Source: Vibrio sagamiensis NBRC 104589 (GTDB lineage: Bacteria > Pseudomonadota > Gammaproteobacteria > Enterobacterales > Vibrionaceae). From it: DNA of 64,000 bases. Below the pieces are notes generated by a model. The model made no database searches. It saw nothing but the letters and a program-made list of their open reading frames with translations, and had not been told where the DNA came from. Location of the stretch: positions 1 to 64,000 of the forward strand of contig NZ_BJXJ01000022.1 in the NCBI RefSeq assembly GCF_007990935.1. Reading direction: 5' to 3'. How positions within the stretch are numbered: position 1 is the first letter of the stretch; each line of letters begins with the position of its first letter. A program made the translations under genes and the position numbers. Shown here one piece after another: positions 52,360 to 64,000 of this stretch.

Positions 52360-53766
52360 GTGTCATCTTCGCTTTGGCTGCAATGTTTGCAGCAGCTTCA
52401 AGAAGAGCTACCAGCTACAGAATTCAGTATGTGGGTTCGTCCGTTACAAGCGGAGCTCAATGACAATACTCTCACTTTGTTCGCACCCAACCGTTTTGTG
52501 TTGGATTGGGTCCGTGACAAATACCTAAATAGCATTAATCGTTTACTTCAAGAGTACTGCGGGAGCGATATACCAAGCTTACGTTTTGAGGTCGGCAGCC
52601 GGCCAGTGTCTGCACCAAAGCCAATGCCAAAACGTACCCCAGCTGATGTGGCGGCGGAATCTTCGGCTCCTGCACAGCTGCAAGCTCGTAAGCCTGTGCA
52701 TAAAACATGGGATGATGATGCTCAAGCTATTGCGAATATCAACCATCGTTCAAACGTCAACCCAAAGCACAAATTTAATAACTTCGTTGAAGGTAAGTCT
52801 AACCAGCTTGGTTTGGCAGCAGCACGCCAGGTTTCAGATAACCCTGGTGCTGCTTACAACCCACTATTTCTATATGGCGGAACAGGTCTTGGTAAAACAC
52901 ACTTACTGCATGCAGTGGGTAACGCAATTGTAGACAATAAACCTAATGCAAAAGTGGTTTATATGCACTCCGAGCGTTTTGTTCAGGATATGGTGAAAGC
53001 ACTACAAAATAATGCGATTGAAGAATTTAAGCGTTATTATCGTAGTGTCGATGCATTATTGATCGATGATATTCAATTTTTTGCTAATAAAGAGCGTTCT
53101 CAAGAAGAGTTTTTCCATACCTTTAACGCCTTGTTAGAAGGCAACCAACAGATCATTCTTACATCTGACCGTTACCCTAAAGAGATCAGTGGGGTTGAAG
53201 ATCGCTTGAAATCTCGTTTCGGCTGGGGACTTACTGTTGCAATCGAGCCACCAGAGCTTGAAACACGTGTTGCTATCTTAATGAAGAAAGCTGAAGATCA
53301 TCAAATTCACCTTGCAGATGAAGTCGCATTTTTTATTGCTAAACGTCTGCGTTCTAATGTTCGTGAACTTGAAGGTGCACTTAATCGTGTTATCGCCAAT
53401 GCAAACTTTACTGGCCGTCCGATCACGATCGATTTCGTACGTGAAGCGCTGCGAGACCTTTTGGCATTGCAAGAAAAACTGGTAACGATTGATAATATTC
53501 AAAAAACGGTCGCGGAATACTATAAAATTAAAGTTGCGGACTTATTGTCGAAACGCCGTTCTCGATCTGTTGCACGTCCTCGCCAGTTGGCAATGGCGTT
53601 AGCCAAAGAGTTGACCAACCACAGTTTGCCAGAAATTGGTGATGCGTTTGGTGGGCGTGATCATACCACAGTACTACATGCATGCCGCAAGATTGAACAA
53701 CTGCGTGAAGAAAGCCACGATATCAAGGAAGATTACTCGAACTTGATTCGCACCCTGTCCTCTTAA
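52360..53766 (+). CDS. dnaA: Chromosomal replication initiator DnaA
   Basis: 468 residues. Domain I ([27 protein letters not shown], 4-30) binds DnaB/DiaA; linker II about 85-130; AAA+ domain III with Walker A GGTGLGKT (173-180) and Walker B LLIDDIQF (233-240); domain IV with the box-binding signature [15 protein letters not shown] (about 433-447). The start is GTG, as in E. coli. First gene of dnaA-dnaN-recF-gyrB. Confidence 0.98.
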   Translation: MSSSLWLQCLQQLQEELPATEFSMWVRPLQAELNDNTLTLFAPNRFVLDWVRDKYLNSINRLLQEYCGSDIPSLRFEVGSRPVSAPKPMPKRTPADVAAESSAPAQLQARKPVHKTWDDDAQAIANINHRSNVNPKHKFNNFVEGKSNQLGLAAARQVSDNPGAAYNPLFLYGGTGLGKTHLLHAVGNAIVDNKPNAKVVYMHSERFVQDMVKALQNNAIEEFKRYYRSVDALLIDDIQFFANKERSQEEFFHTFNALLEGNQQIILTSDRYPKEISGVEDRLKSRFGWGLTVAIEPPELETRVAILMKKAEDHQIHLADEVAFFIAKRLRSNVRELEGALNRVIANANFTGRPITIDFVREALRDLLALQEKLVTIDNIQKTVAEYYKIKVADLLSKRRSRSVARPRQLAMALAKELTNHSLPEIGDAFGGRDHTTVLHACRKIEQLREESHDIKEDYSNLIRTLSS

Positions 53767-53826
53767 TCGGTTACAATAACAAGATTAAAAGCAAATCATC
53801 AATTGAGCTGATAGCGTAAGAACATC

Positions 53827-54927
53827 ATGAAATTTACTATTGAACGTAGTCATTTAATTAAACCGTTGCAACAGGTATCAGGTGCCTTGGGTGGCCGCCC
53901 AACGTTGCCAATATTAGGCAATTTACTACTTAAAGTAGAGCAAAACTCTTTGTCTATGACGGCAACTGACCTTGAGGTTGAGTTGGTCAGTAATGTTGCA
54001 CTAGAAGGTGACTTCGAAGCGGGTAGCGTAACAGTACCTTCGCGTAAGTTTCTTGATATCTGCCGTGGCCTTCCAGATGATGCCATTATTACCTTCATAT
54101 TAGAAGGTGACCGAGTTCAAGTTCGTTCTGGACGTAGTCGATTTTCATTGTCTACTTTGCCTGCCAATGATTTTCCTAATATTGAAGACTGGCAGAGTGA
54201 GGTTGAAGTTTCTTTAACTCAAGCTGAACTGCGCTCTTTGATTGATAAGACTCAGTTTTCTATGGCAAACCAAGATGTACGCTATTACCTAAATGGCATG
54301 CTGTTTGAGATCGATGGCACAACCTTACGTAGTGTAGCTACAGATGGCCATCGAATGGCGGTTTCACAAACACAACTCGGTGCTGACTTTGCTCAAAAGC
54401 AAATTATCGTTCCACGTAAAGGTGTACAAGAGTTAGTTAAACTCATGGATGCGCCTGAGCAATCTGTTGTTTTGCAAATAGGGAGCTCAAATGTTCGCGT
54501 TGTAGTGAATCATTTTGTCTTTACTTCCAAGTTAGTCGATGGTCGCTTTCCTGACTATCGTCGTGTATTACCTCAAAGTGTGAATAAGACCCTAGAAACA
54601 GGCTGTGATGAGCTGCGCCAAGCTTTTTCTCGTGCTGCTATTCTTTCTAATGAGAAGTTTCGTGGTGTGCGTGTTAATCTGGAAGGGAACCAAATGCGCA
54701 TTACAGCTAACAACCCTGAGCAAGAAGAAGCGGAAGAAATGCTCGATGTTAGTTTTGATGGTGATGCTATAGAAATTGGCTTCAATGTTAGTTATGTTCT
54801 TGATGTATTAAATACTCTGCGCTGTGAGAAAGTGAGAGTGTCAATGTCGGATGCTAATGCCAGTGCATTAATTGAGAACGCCGATGATGACAGTGCTATG
54901 TACGTGGTGATGCCAATTCGTCTCTAA
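53827..54927 (+). CDS. dnaN: DNA polymerase III beta sliding clamp
   Basis: 366 residues, three clamp subdomains; N-terminal MKFTIERSHLIKPLQQVSGALGGRPTLPILGN and C-terminal YVVMPIRL, which ends in the conserved MPMRL-type tail lining the peptide-binding pocket (here MPIRL). 60 bp after dnaA; a candidate second promoter inside dnaA was not sought. Confidence 0.98.
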   Translation: MKFTIERSHLIKPLQQVSGALGGRPTLPILGNLLLKVEQNSLSMTATDLEVELVSNVALEGDFEAGSVTVPSRKFLDICRGLPDDAIITFILEGDRVQVRSGRSRFSLSTLPANDFPNIEDWQSEVEVSLTQAELRSLIDKTQFSMANQDVRYYLNGMLFEIDGTTLRSVATDGHRMAVSQTQLGADFAQKQIIVPRKGVQELVKLMDAPEQSVVLQIGSSNVRVVVNHFVFTSKLVDGRFPDYRRVLPQSVNKTLETGCDELRQAFSRAAILSNEKFRGVRVNLEGNQMRITANNPEQEEAEEMLDVSFDGDAIEIGFNVSYVLDVLNTLRCEKVRVSMSDANASALIENADDDSAMYVVMPIRL

Positions 54928-54936
54928 GTAATTCAC

Positions 54937-58447
<3,511 letters not shown>

Positions 58448-58482
58448 TCGCACAGGCTCAGTCAAACCATATTAAAAAAACG

Positions 58483-58507
58483 CCATCTCGCAAGAGGTGG
58501 TTTTTTT
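58483..58507 (+). terminator. Terminator of dnaA-dnaN-recF-gyrB
   Basis: CCATCTC (58483-58489), loop GCAA, GAGGTGG (58494-58500), one G-T pair, then seven Ts; an A-run precedes the stem. Confidence 0.88.
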
Positions 58508-58584
58508 GGTTTGAATACCGAATACGGAGTGCTGCGCTGACAGAATACAGAATTGCTTGACGTAAAAGAGAGACAAACAGATGA

Positions 58585-58671
58585 TAATTCGTAATTCGTA
58601 ATTCGTAATTCGTAATTCGTAATTCGTAATTCGTAATTCGTAATTCGTAATTCGTAATTCGTAATTCGTAA
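58585..58671. repeat. Heptanucleotide tandem array (TAATTCG)12
   Basis: Twelve perfect head-to-tail copies of TAATTCG (58585-58668) and a partial TAA. All copies are identical. It lies between the gyrB terminator and the ibpA heat-shock promoter, 21 bp upstream of the -35. The apparent minus-strand ORFs here merely read the repeat (period of seven residues). Such slippage-prone arrays vary in copy number. Confidence 0.97.
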
Positions 58672-58689
58672 AAAGTTTTTGTTTCCCCC

Positions 58690-58717
58690 CTTGAAAGCCA
58701 ATTTTTTGCCCCTATAT
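58690..58717 (+). promoter_or_regulatory. Sigma-32 (RpoH) promoter of ibpA
   Basis: CTTGAAA (58690-58696), 12-bp spacer, CCCCTATAT (58709-58717), a near-exact fit to the heat-shock consensus CTTGAAA-N(11-16)-CCCCATNT. Start point near 58725. Confidence 0.88.
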
Positions 58718-58724
58718 CTAGTAT

Positions 58725-58974
58725 TGAAGAAGATAACTGGCTTGCTAGCAAACTAGAAGTTCAGTGTTTTCACCACCGCTAAACCCGTATCGCTCATTGG
58801 AGGATAATGGCTTAGCACACAATTGAACCTAAATTCGAGATCATGTCCCCGAGCTGAAACCGTCGGCCAGAGGAGTGAAAATCGAACGTTTAGCCCGGCG
58901 TAGACTTGCATAAATACGCCAGTGAATGACCTTCATTCGGGCTAACACTATTGCTTAAAAAAGAGGATAGGATT
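58725..58974 (+). promoter_or_regulatory. Long 5' leader of ibpA with ROSE-like RNA thermometer
   Basis: About 250 nt of untranslated leader. Close to the gene, TTGCT (58951-58955) faces AGGA (58964-58967) across an 8-nt loop. This is the U(U/C)GCU anti-Shine-Dalgarno of ROSE thermometers, and this AGGA is 7 nt from the ATG. A hairpin GAATGA-CCT-TCATTC (58924-58938) precedes it. Melting on heating would release the ribosome site, adding translational control to the sigma-32 promoter. Confidence 0.7.
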
Positions 58975-59409
58975 ATGCGTAATGTAGATTTCTCACCACT
59001 ATACCGTAATGCAATTGGCTTCGACCGTCTGTTCAACCTGATGGAAGCAAGCTCTGCGAAGAACACTTCTGGCGGTTACCCTCCGTACAATATCGAGCAA
59101 AAAGGCGAGCACAACTACCGTATCACTATGGCGGTGGCAGGCTTTGCTGAAGACCAGCTTGATCTAACTCAGAACGAAAATATGTTGATCGTGAAGGGCG
59201 AGCGTAAAGCAGAAGAAGATAAAAACTACGTCTATCAAGGTATCGCAGAACGTGACTTTGAGCGTAAATTCCAACTGGCAGATTACGTAAAAGTCGTGGG
59301 TGCCTCAATGGAAAATGGTCTGCTTCATGTCGACTTAGTACGTGAAATTCCAGAAGCCATGCAACCACGTAAGATTGCTATTGGTGGCAATATGATTGAA
59401 AACAACTAA
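58975..59409 (+). CDS. ibpA: Small heat-shock protein IbpA-like (Hsp20)
   Basis: 144 residues, ATP-independent holdase. The alpha-crystallin domain runs about 36-125 (YNIEQKGEHNYRITMAVAGFAEDQLDLTQ...ENGLLHVDLVREIPE). N-terminal MRNVDFSPLYRNAIGFDRLFNLM matches E. coli IbpA/B. The frame is open to 58951, but the ribosome site and homology place the start at ATG 58975. No second ibp gene follows: a terminator and a convergent gene come next. Confidence 0.95.
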   Translation: MRNVDFSPLYRNAIGFDRLFNLMEASSAKNTSGGYPPYNIEQKGEHNYRITMAVAGFAEDQLDLTQNENMLIVKGERKAEEDKNYVYQGIAERDFERKFQLADYVKVVGASMENGLLHVDLVREIPEAMQPRKIAIGGNMIENN

Positions 59410-59440
59410 TCAGTTCACCACCTCGGCTATAGAATGAGAA

Positions 59441-59465
59441 AGAGCGCCATATGGGCGCTCTTTTT
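59441..59465. terminator. Terminator of ibpA
   Basis: AGAGCGCC (59441-59448), loop ATATG, GGCGCTCT (59454-59461), then TTTTT. Confidence 0.9.
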
Positions 59466-59513
59466 AATAGTGCTATAAAGTGGTGGTCTAAAGGCCAGAC
59501 TGACTGAGAAAAC

Positions 59514-60767
59514 CTATTCGCCTTCGCGGTAAGCTTTTTCCACTTCTTCAGCAATAATCGCAATGCCTTTTTGCATCATCTCATCGTCTTGAACGTAGTT
59601 CATCCGCAAGCATTGGTGCGCATGATCCCACTCGTCTTTCTGACCAATAAAGAAGTATTCACCCGGAACAATCAATACCCCTCGTGCTTTCAAGCGTTGG
59701 TACAGTTCCATTGTTGTGATTGGCAACTCCTCAAACCATAGCCACAAGAAGATAGCACCTTCCGGCTTATGGATGCGGAATCGGTGATCGGTGATGGCGT
59801 TTTGGAGCAGTTCCACCGCACGTTGCGACTTCTGTTTGTAGAATGGTTTGATTACCTCTGAGCTCAGTTTAAGTAAATCACCTTTAGCAATGATGTGATT
59901 GGCGATAGCTGGCCCAACACTACCTGGAGCTAAGCTAATGATGCCGTTCATATTGGTTAACGCTTGAGTGATCTCTTCACTCGCGATCACAATCCCGCAG
60001 CGTACACCGGGCAAGCCCAGTTTAGATAAGCTCATACACAGGATGGTATTGTCATTCCAAAATGGAGCGACATCTTCAAAAATAATGTTCGGGAATGGTA
60101 AACCATAAGCATTATCGATGATCAGAGGGATACCATTGTCACGTGCCAGTTGATCCAGCTTTTGGATTTCTTCATCCGTAAGTACGTTGCCAGTGGGATT
60201 GGTTGGACGAGATGCGCAGATGGCGGCGACGGAATCATCGACTTGTAGTTGTTCAAAATCAACATGGTATTTAAACAGGCCGTTCTCTAGTAGCTCAATT
60301 TCTGGGTGGTAAGAGACAAAAATATCTTCATCAATACCCGCGTCACCATAACCAATATATTCCGGTGCGAGCGGCAGGAGTATTTTCTTGTGTGAGCCAT
60401 CAGGCTGTTTACCAGCAAGTAGGTTAAATAAGTAGAAAAAGCCACTTTGGCTGCCGTTGGTTAAACTGATGTTCTTTTCCGAAATGTCCCAGCCGTAAGT
60501 GTTACGGAATAAACGAACCAGTGCTTTGACAAATGCGTCTTTGCCTTGCGGTCCATCGTAGTTGGCGAGGGCTGCAATCAGTTCACCACTGGCGAGCAAT
60601 TCTTCACTGGCTTGATGAAAATAATCGAGCATAGCTGGAATGGCGGCTGGGTTACCTCCTCCGAGCATGATGGCTCCGGGTGTGCGCAAGCCATCGTTTA
60701 AATCGTCCATTAACTGTGTAATGCCTGAATACTGATTAAATTTTTCACCAAACTTTGAGAACTGCAT
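59514..60767 (-). CDS. avtA: Valine-pyruvate aminotransferase
   Basis: PLP fold-type I transaminase (transaminase C) making valine from 2-oxoisovalerate with alanine as donor. 417 residues, the same as E. coli AvtA. The Schiff-base Lys is in SLSKLGLPGVRCG (about 240); SRPTNPTGNV and IIDNAYGLPFP bind the cofactor. It complements the ilv operon at 25-31 kb. Converges on ibpA. Confidence 0.96.
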   Translation of the reverse strand: MQFSKFGEKFNQYSGITQLMDDLNDGLRTPGAIMLGGGNPAAIPAMLDYFHQASEELLASGELIAALANYDGPQGKDAFVKALVRLFRNTYGWDISEKNISLTNGSQSGFFYLFNLLAGKQPDGSHKKILLPLAPEYIGYGDAGIDEDIFVSYHPEIELLENGLFKYHVDFEQLQVDDSVAAICASRPTNPTGNVLTDEEIQKLDQLARDNGIPLIIDNAYGLPFPNIIFEDVAPFWNDNTILCMSLSKLGLPGVRCGIVIASEEITQALTNMNGIISLAPGSVGPAIANHIIAKGDLLKLSSEVIKPFYKQKSQRAVELLQNAITDHRFRIHKPEGAIFLWLWFEELPITTMELYQRLKARGVLIVPGEYFFIGQKDEWDHAHQCLRMNYVQDDEMMQKGIAIIAEEVEKAYREGE

Positions 60768-60943
60768 GTGTTTTTATACCTAATCCATAGTGATTTTTAT
60801 CGTGCTGAGACTTTTCCAGCCTGTAGAGTGATTATTGACCTTACCTTAATGTGTAATAAACGCAAAGTGTGAATCGTGCTGAAAAAGGAAAAATACTGAG
60901 TTCAAGACTAGATGAAAAAATAAGAGATCAGATTAGTGGAGAT

Positions 60944-60970
60944 AAAAAAAGGAAGCCGAGGCTTCCTTTT
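60944..60970 (-). terminator. Terminator of glyQS
   Basis: GGAAGC (60951-60956) pairs with GCTTCC (60961-60966), with an A-run before (T-run on the minus strand) and TTTTT after. It lies 45 bp beyond the glyS stop. Otherwise the 247-bp glyS-avtA gap holds only the avtA promoter region, which I could not define. Confidence 0.85.
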
Positions 60971-61014
60971 TCGTGATCGTATTATCATTCTGTCATTAGG
61001 TATGACGTGAATGA

Positions 61015-63096
61015 TTACTTTTGAATCAGCGAGATGTCTGCGATCTGTAGGAACAGATTACGCAGGTTGTTGAGTAGTGTTAGGCGGTTTTTCTTAAGAG
61101 CTTCGTCGTCTACCATTACCATTACGTTATCAAAGAACGTATCCACTGGTTCACGTAGGTCAGCAAGTTTGCTTAGGGCTTCTTGATAGTTACCGGTTGC
61201 AAATGCTGGCTCTAGTGCTTCTGTCATGACTTCAACGTTTTCTGCTAGTGCTTTCTCTGCATCTTCTTGTAGAAGTGCTAGGTCGATGTCTGCTGCTAGT
61301 TCGCCGTCGAATTTCGCTAGGATGTTACCGACACGCTTGTTCGCGGCTGCCAGAGACTCTGCCGCTTCCAGTTCACGGAAGTGAGAAACGGCTTTAACTC
61401 GTTGGTCGAAGTCAGCTGGTTTGGTTGGACGTCGCGCGAGAACCGCTTGAATGATGTCTACGCTGAAGCCTTCGTCTTGGTACCAAGCACGAAAACGACC
61501 CAGCATGAACTCGATAACGTCTTGCTCAACATTATCGTTGGTAAGGCGACTAGTACCATCTTCTTGGGTGAACAGGGACTTCGCTTTCGCTACTAGGTCA
61601 ACAAGATCCAAGTTGTAGCCGTATTCAACGATGATACGTAGTACACCTAGAGACGCGCGACGTAGTGCGAATGGGTCGCTGCCTTTAGGCGCTTGACCGA
61701 TACCGAAGATACCTACGATAGTGTCCAGCTTGTCTGCCATTGCAACTGCAGTTGAAACACCGTTTGATGGCAGTGTATCACCTGCAAAGCGAGGCATGTA
61801 TTGCTCGTTCAGTGCTACTGCAACGTCTTCCGCCTCACCGTCGTGGCGAGCGTAGTGCATACCCATAACACCTTGAGTATCCGTGAATTCGAATACCATT
61901 GAGGTCATTAGGTCACATTTTGCTAGTAGACCAGCACGCTTTGATTTCTCAATGTCTGCACCGATTTGCTCAGCAATGTAGCCAGCAAGTTCAGTGATGC
62001 GGTCTGTTTTGTCTTTGATCGTACCCAGTTGCTTTTGGAAGATCGCTTGGTCTAGTTCTGGAAGACGGTCGATCAGTGGACGCTTACGGTCTGTGTTGAA
62101 GAAGAATTCTGCGTCAGCAAGACGAGGACGAACGACTTTTTCGTTACCTTCGATGACGTAACGAGGCTCTTTAGACTCGATGTTCGATACGAAGATAAAG
62201 TTAGGAAGTAGCTTCTTGTCCTCATCGTAAACAGGGAAGTACTTTTGGTCACCTTTCATGGTGTAAACCAAGGCTTCAGAAGGCACTTTTAGGAACTCTT
62301 CTTCAAACTTCGCTGTAAGTACGACTGGCCATTCAACCAGAGACGTTACTTCTTCTACTAGGTCATCTTCTAGGTCAGCGATACCGCCAACCGCTGCTGC
62401 CGCTTTTTGTGCATCAGCTAGGATGATGGCTTTACGCGCTTCGTAATCTGCCATTACTTTACCGCGCTCTTCTAGGATCACAGGGTATTGTTCAGCAGAG
62501 TCGATAGTGAACTCTTGCTCACCCATGAAGCGGTGACCACGGATAGTGCGGTCAGAAGCGACACCAAGGATCTCGCCTTCGATGAGGTCGCTGCCCATTA
62601 GCATGGTTAGCGTCTTAACTGGACGGATAAATTGAGTCGTTTTATTACCCCAGCGCATTGGTTTTGCGATAGGTAGGTTTGCTAGTGCTTTCGCTGCAAG
62701 CTCAACGACAATCTCAGACGTTGGCTGACCTTTCACTTCTTGTTTGAACAGTAGCCATTCACCTTTGTCGGTAACCATGCGATCTGCTTGGTCAACCGTG
62801 ATGCCACAACCGCGAGCCCAGCCTTGAGCTGCTTTTGTCGGGTTGCCTTCCGCGTCAAACGCTGCAGAAACCGCAGGGCCACGTTTTTCAACGATTTTAT
62901 CAGACTGGCTGTCTGCGAGTGCCGCGACTTTAAGAGCAAGACGACGAGGAGCCGCGAACCATTTTACGCCTTCATGCGCAAGTTCTGCGCCTTTTAGTTC
63001 AGCTTCGAAGTTTGCTGCGAATGCTTCAGCTAAAGTGCGAAGTTGCGTTGGTGGTAGCTCTTCTGTACCTAGCTCGATGAGAAATTCTTTTGCCAT
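61015..63096 (-). CDS. glyS: Glycyl-tRNA synthetase beta subunit
   Basis: 693 residues, tRNA-recognition half of the bacterial alpha2-beta2 GlyRS. N-terminal [24 protein letters not shown]-like middle domain ([49 protein letters not shown]) and C-terminal anticodon-binding helical domain. Starts 13 bp after glyQ. Confidence 0.97.
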   Translation of the reverse strand: MAKEFLIELGTEELPPTQLRTLAEAFAANFEAELKGAELAHEGVKWFAAPRRLALKVAALADSQSDKIVEKRGPAVSAAFDAEGNPTKAAQGWARGCGITVDQADRMVTDKGEWLLFKQEVKGQPTSEIVVELAAKALANLPIAKPMRWGNKTTQFIRPVKTLTMLMGSDLIEGEILGVASDRTIRGHRFMGEQEFTIDSAEQYPVILEERGKVMADYEARKAIILADAQKAAAAVGGIADLEDDLVEEVTSLVEWPVVLTAKFEEEFLKVPSEALVYTMKGDQKYFPVYDEDKKLLPNFIFVSNIESKEPRYVIEGNEKVVRPRLADAEFFFNTDRKRPLIDRLPELDQAIFQKQLGTIKDKTDRITELAGYIAEQIGADIEKSKRAGLLAKCDLMTSMVFEFTDTQGVMGMHYARHDGEAEDVAVALNEQYMPRFAGDTLPSNGVSTAVAMADKLDTIVGIFGIGQAPKGSDPFALRRASLGVLRIIVEYGYNLDLVDLVAKAKSLFTQEDGTSRLTNDNVEQDVIEFMLGRFRAWYQDEGFSVDIIQAVLARRPTKPADFDQRVKAVSHFRELEAAESLAAANKRVGNILAKFDGELAADIDLALLQEDAEKALAENVEVMTEALEPAFATGNYQEALSKLADLREPVDTFFDNVMVMVDDEALKKNRLTLLNNLRNLFLQIADISLIQK

Positions 63097-63109
63097 GTTA
63101 TTCTACCCC

Positions 63110-64000
63110 TTACGCTTGTTCTTTTTTGCACATTGGGAAGCCAAGAGCTTCACGCGATGCGTAGTATGCTTCTGCAACTGCTTTCGTCAGGTTGCGGATG
63201 CGCAGGATGTAACGTTGGCGTTCAGTTACTGAGATCGCTTTACGTGCGTCTAGTAGGTTGAATGCGTGACCTGCCTTAAGGATACGCTCGTACGCAGGCA
63301 GTGGTAATGGTTTTTCAAGCTCAAGCAGTTCTTTACACTCTTTCTCACATTGTTCGAAGAAACCAAATAGGAATTCAACGTCTGCGTGCTCGAAGTTGTA
63401 AGTTGATTGTTCTACTTCGTTTTGGTGGAAGATATCACCATAAGTCACTTTGCTGCCGTCAGGTGCGATGTTCCAAACGAGATCGTAAACAGAGTCGACT
63501 TCTTGGATGTACATTGCTAGACGCTCGATACCGTAAGTGATTTCACCAGTTACTGGTTTACACTCAATACCGCCAACTTGTTGGAAGTAAGTAAACTGTG
63601 TCACTTCCATACCGTTAAGCCAAACTTCCCAGCCTAGACCCCATGCGCCTAGCGTTGGGTTTTCCCAGTTGTCTTCTACGAAACGAATGTCGTGGACAAG
63701 TGGGTCAACACCAAGAACCTCTAGAGAACCTAGGTACAACTCTTGGATATTGTCTGGCGATGGTTTTAGCGCTACTTGGAATTGGTAGTAGTGCTGAAGA
63801 CGGTTAGGGTTTTCACCATAACGGCCATCAGTAGGACGACGTGAAGGTTGTACGTAAGCTGTAGACATTGGCTCTGGGCCAAGCGCTCGTAGACAGGTCA
63901 TTGGATGAGAGGTGCCCGCACCCACTTCCATATCTAGCGGTTGAACAATGGTACAACCATTTTGAGCCCAATAATCCTGCAGCGCGAGGATCATTCCCTG
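63110..64000 (-). CDS. glyQ: Glycyl-tRNA synthetase alpha subunit (5' end outside window)
   Basis: Catalytic class II subunit. The visible part ends MCKKEQA and contains [26 protein letters not shown] (motif 2 region), [27 protein letters not shown] and [22 protein letters not shown]. The internal ATG at 63994 is not the start: the two codons before it read Gln-Gly, matching the E. coli sequence FQGLILTLQDYW. About nine N-terminal residues lie beyond the right edge. Confidence 0.97.
   Translation of the reverse strand, partial: QGMILALQDYWAQNGCTIVQPLDMEVGAGTSHPMTCLRALGPEPMSTAYVQPSRRPTDGRYGENPNRLQHYYQFQVALKPSPDNIQELYLGSLEVLGVDPLVHDIRFVEDNWENPTLGAWGLGWEVWLNGMEVTQFTYFQQVGGIECKPVTGEITYGIERLAMYIQEVDSVYDLVWNIAPDGSKVTYGDIFHQNEVEQSTYNFEHADVEFLFGFFEQCEKECKELLELEKPLPLPAYERILKAGHAFNLLDARKAISVTERQRYILRIRNLTKAVAEAYYASREALGFPMCKKEQA

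Noticed and set aside
58585..58671. CRISPR array
   Set aside because: Units are 7 bp, contiguous and without spacers; no cas genes nearby.
58458..58751. Minus-strand ORFs encoding ELRITNY repeats
   Set aside because: They only translate the 7-bp tandem repeat, which stays open in all frames on that strand.
62843..63232. 129-codon plus-strand ORF spanning the glyS-glyQ junction
   Set aside because: Antisense to two conserved genes and with no independent start signal.

Overview
The window is a 64-kb stretch of the large chromosome of a Vibrionaceae member, very probably a Vibrio. The basis is gene content and order: gidA/mnmG-oriC-mioC-mnmE-yidC-yidD-rnpA-rpmH-dnaA-dnaN-recF-gyrB, the atpIBEFHAGDC operon beside parAB and rsmG, an intact ilvLGMEDA operon, and the Vibrio-type families DUF3157 and DUF2860. 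The DNA is moderately AT-rich. I see no rRNA, tRNA, insertion sequence, prophage or CRISPR array. The last gene, glyQ, runs off the right edge, and a terminator at the left edge belongs to a unit outside the window.

Layout. 0.1-8.6 kb: a gamma-carbonic anhydrase gene converges on a minus-strand housekeeping series (lysM protein, dprA, smg, topA-type zinc-finger protein, tsaC, hemF, aroE, DUF1488). The PurR-type purEK operon is inserted on the opposite strand. 8.7-15.1 kb: def-fmt-rsmB-trkA-trkH-DUF3157 on the plus strand. 15.1-24.7 kb: hlyIII and spo0M homologues, an intergenic transcription unit with a 55-codon ORF, then yihD, ccoG, srkA-dsbA, an acyltransferase (yihG), a DUF2860 barrel protein and comM. 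24.9-31.5 kb: the ilv operon with leader peptide and attenuator. 31.5-33.8 kb: a divergent LysR regulator and MFS transporter resembling PunR/PunC. 33.8-46.7 kb (minus strand): glmU, the F1Fo ATP synthase operon, parB, parA, rsmG, mnmG. 46.7-47.2 kb: oriC. 47.2-51.7 kb (minus): mioC, mnmE, yidC, yidD, rnpA, rpmH. 52.4-58.4 kb (plus): dnaA, dnaN, recF, gyrB. 58.5-64 kb: a heptanucleotide tandem array, a heat-shock promoter and ROSE-like leader before ibpA, then avtA, glyS and glyQ on the minus strand.

How it fits together. The centre is the replication start region: oriC with three GATC-led 13-mers, DnaA boxes and 12 GATC sites; dnaA under candidate DnaA-box control; the clamp, RecF and gyrase; and ParAB for origin segregation. 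Around it are translation and tRNA-modification genes (mnmG/mnmE, rsmG, rsmB, def, fmt, tsaC, glyQS), ATP synthesis, membrane insertion and branched-chain amino-acid synthesis.

Most of the window is well-conserved core genome. The least explained parts are intergenic: (1) 16.86-17.21 kb, with a 22-bp palindrome, competing 7-nt pairings, a two-ORF arrangement and a strong terminator; (2) 58.58-58.97 kb, where twelve TAATTCG repeats end 21 bp before a sigma-32 promoter that feeds a ROSE-like thermometer; (3) a palindrome over the atp promoter; (4) a parS-like site inside recF. Several gene starts were set from ribosome-binding sites and family alignment from memory. Two small genes under 60 codons (rpmH, ilvL) and a candidate third (55 codons) are included.
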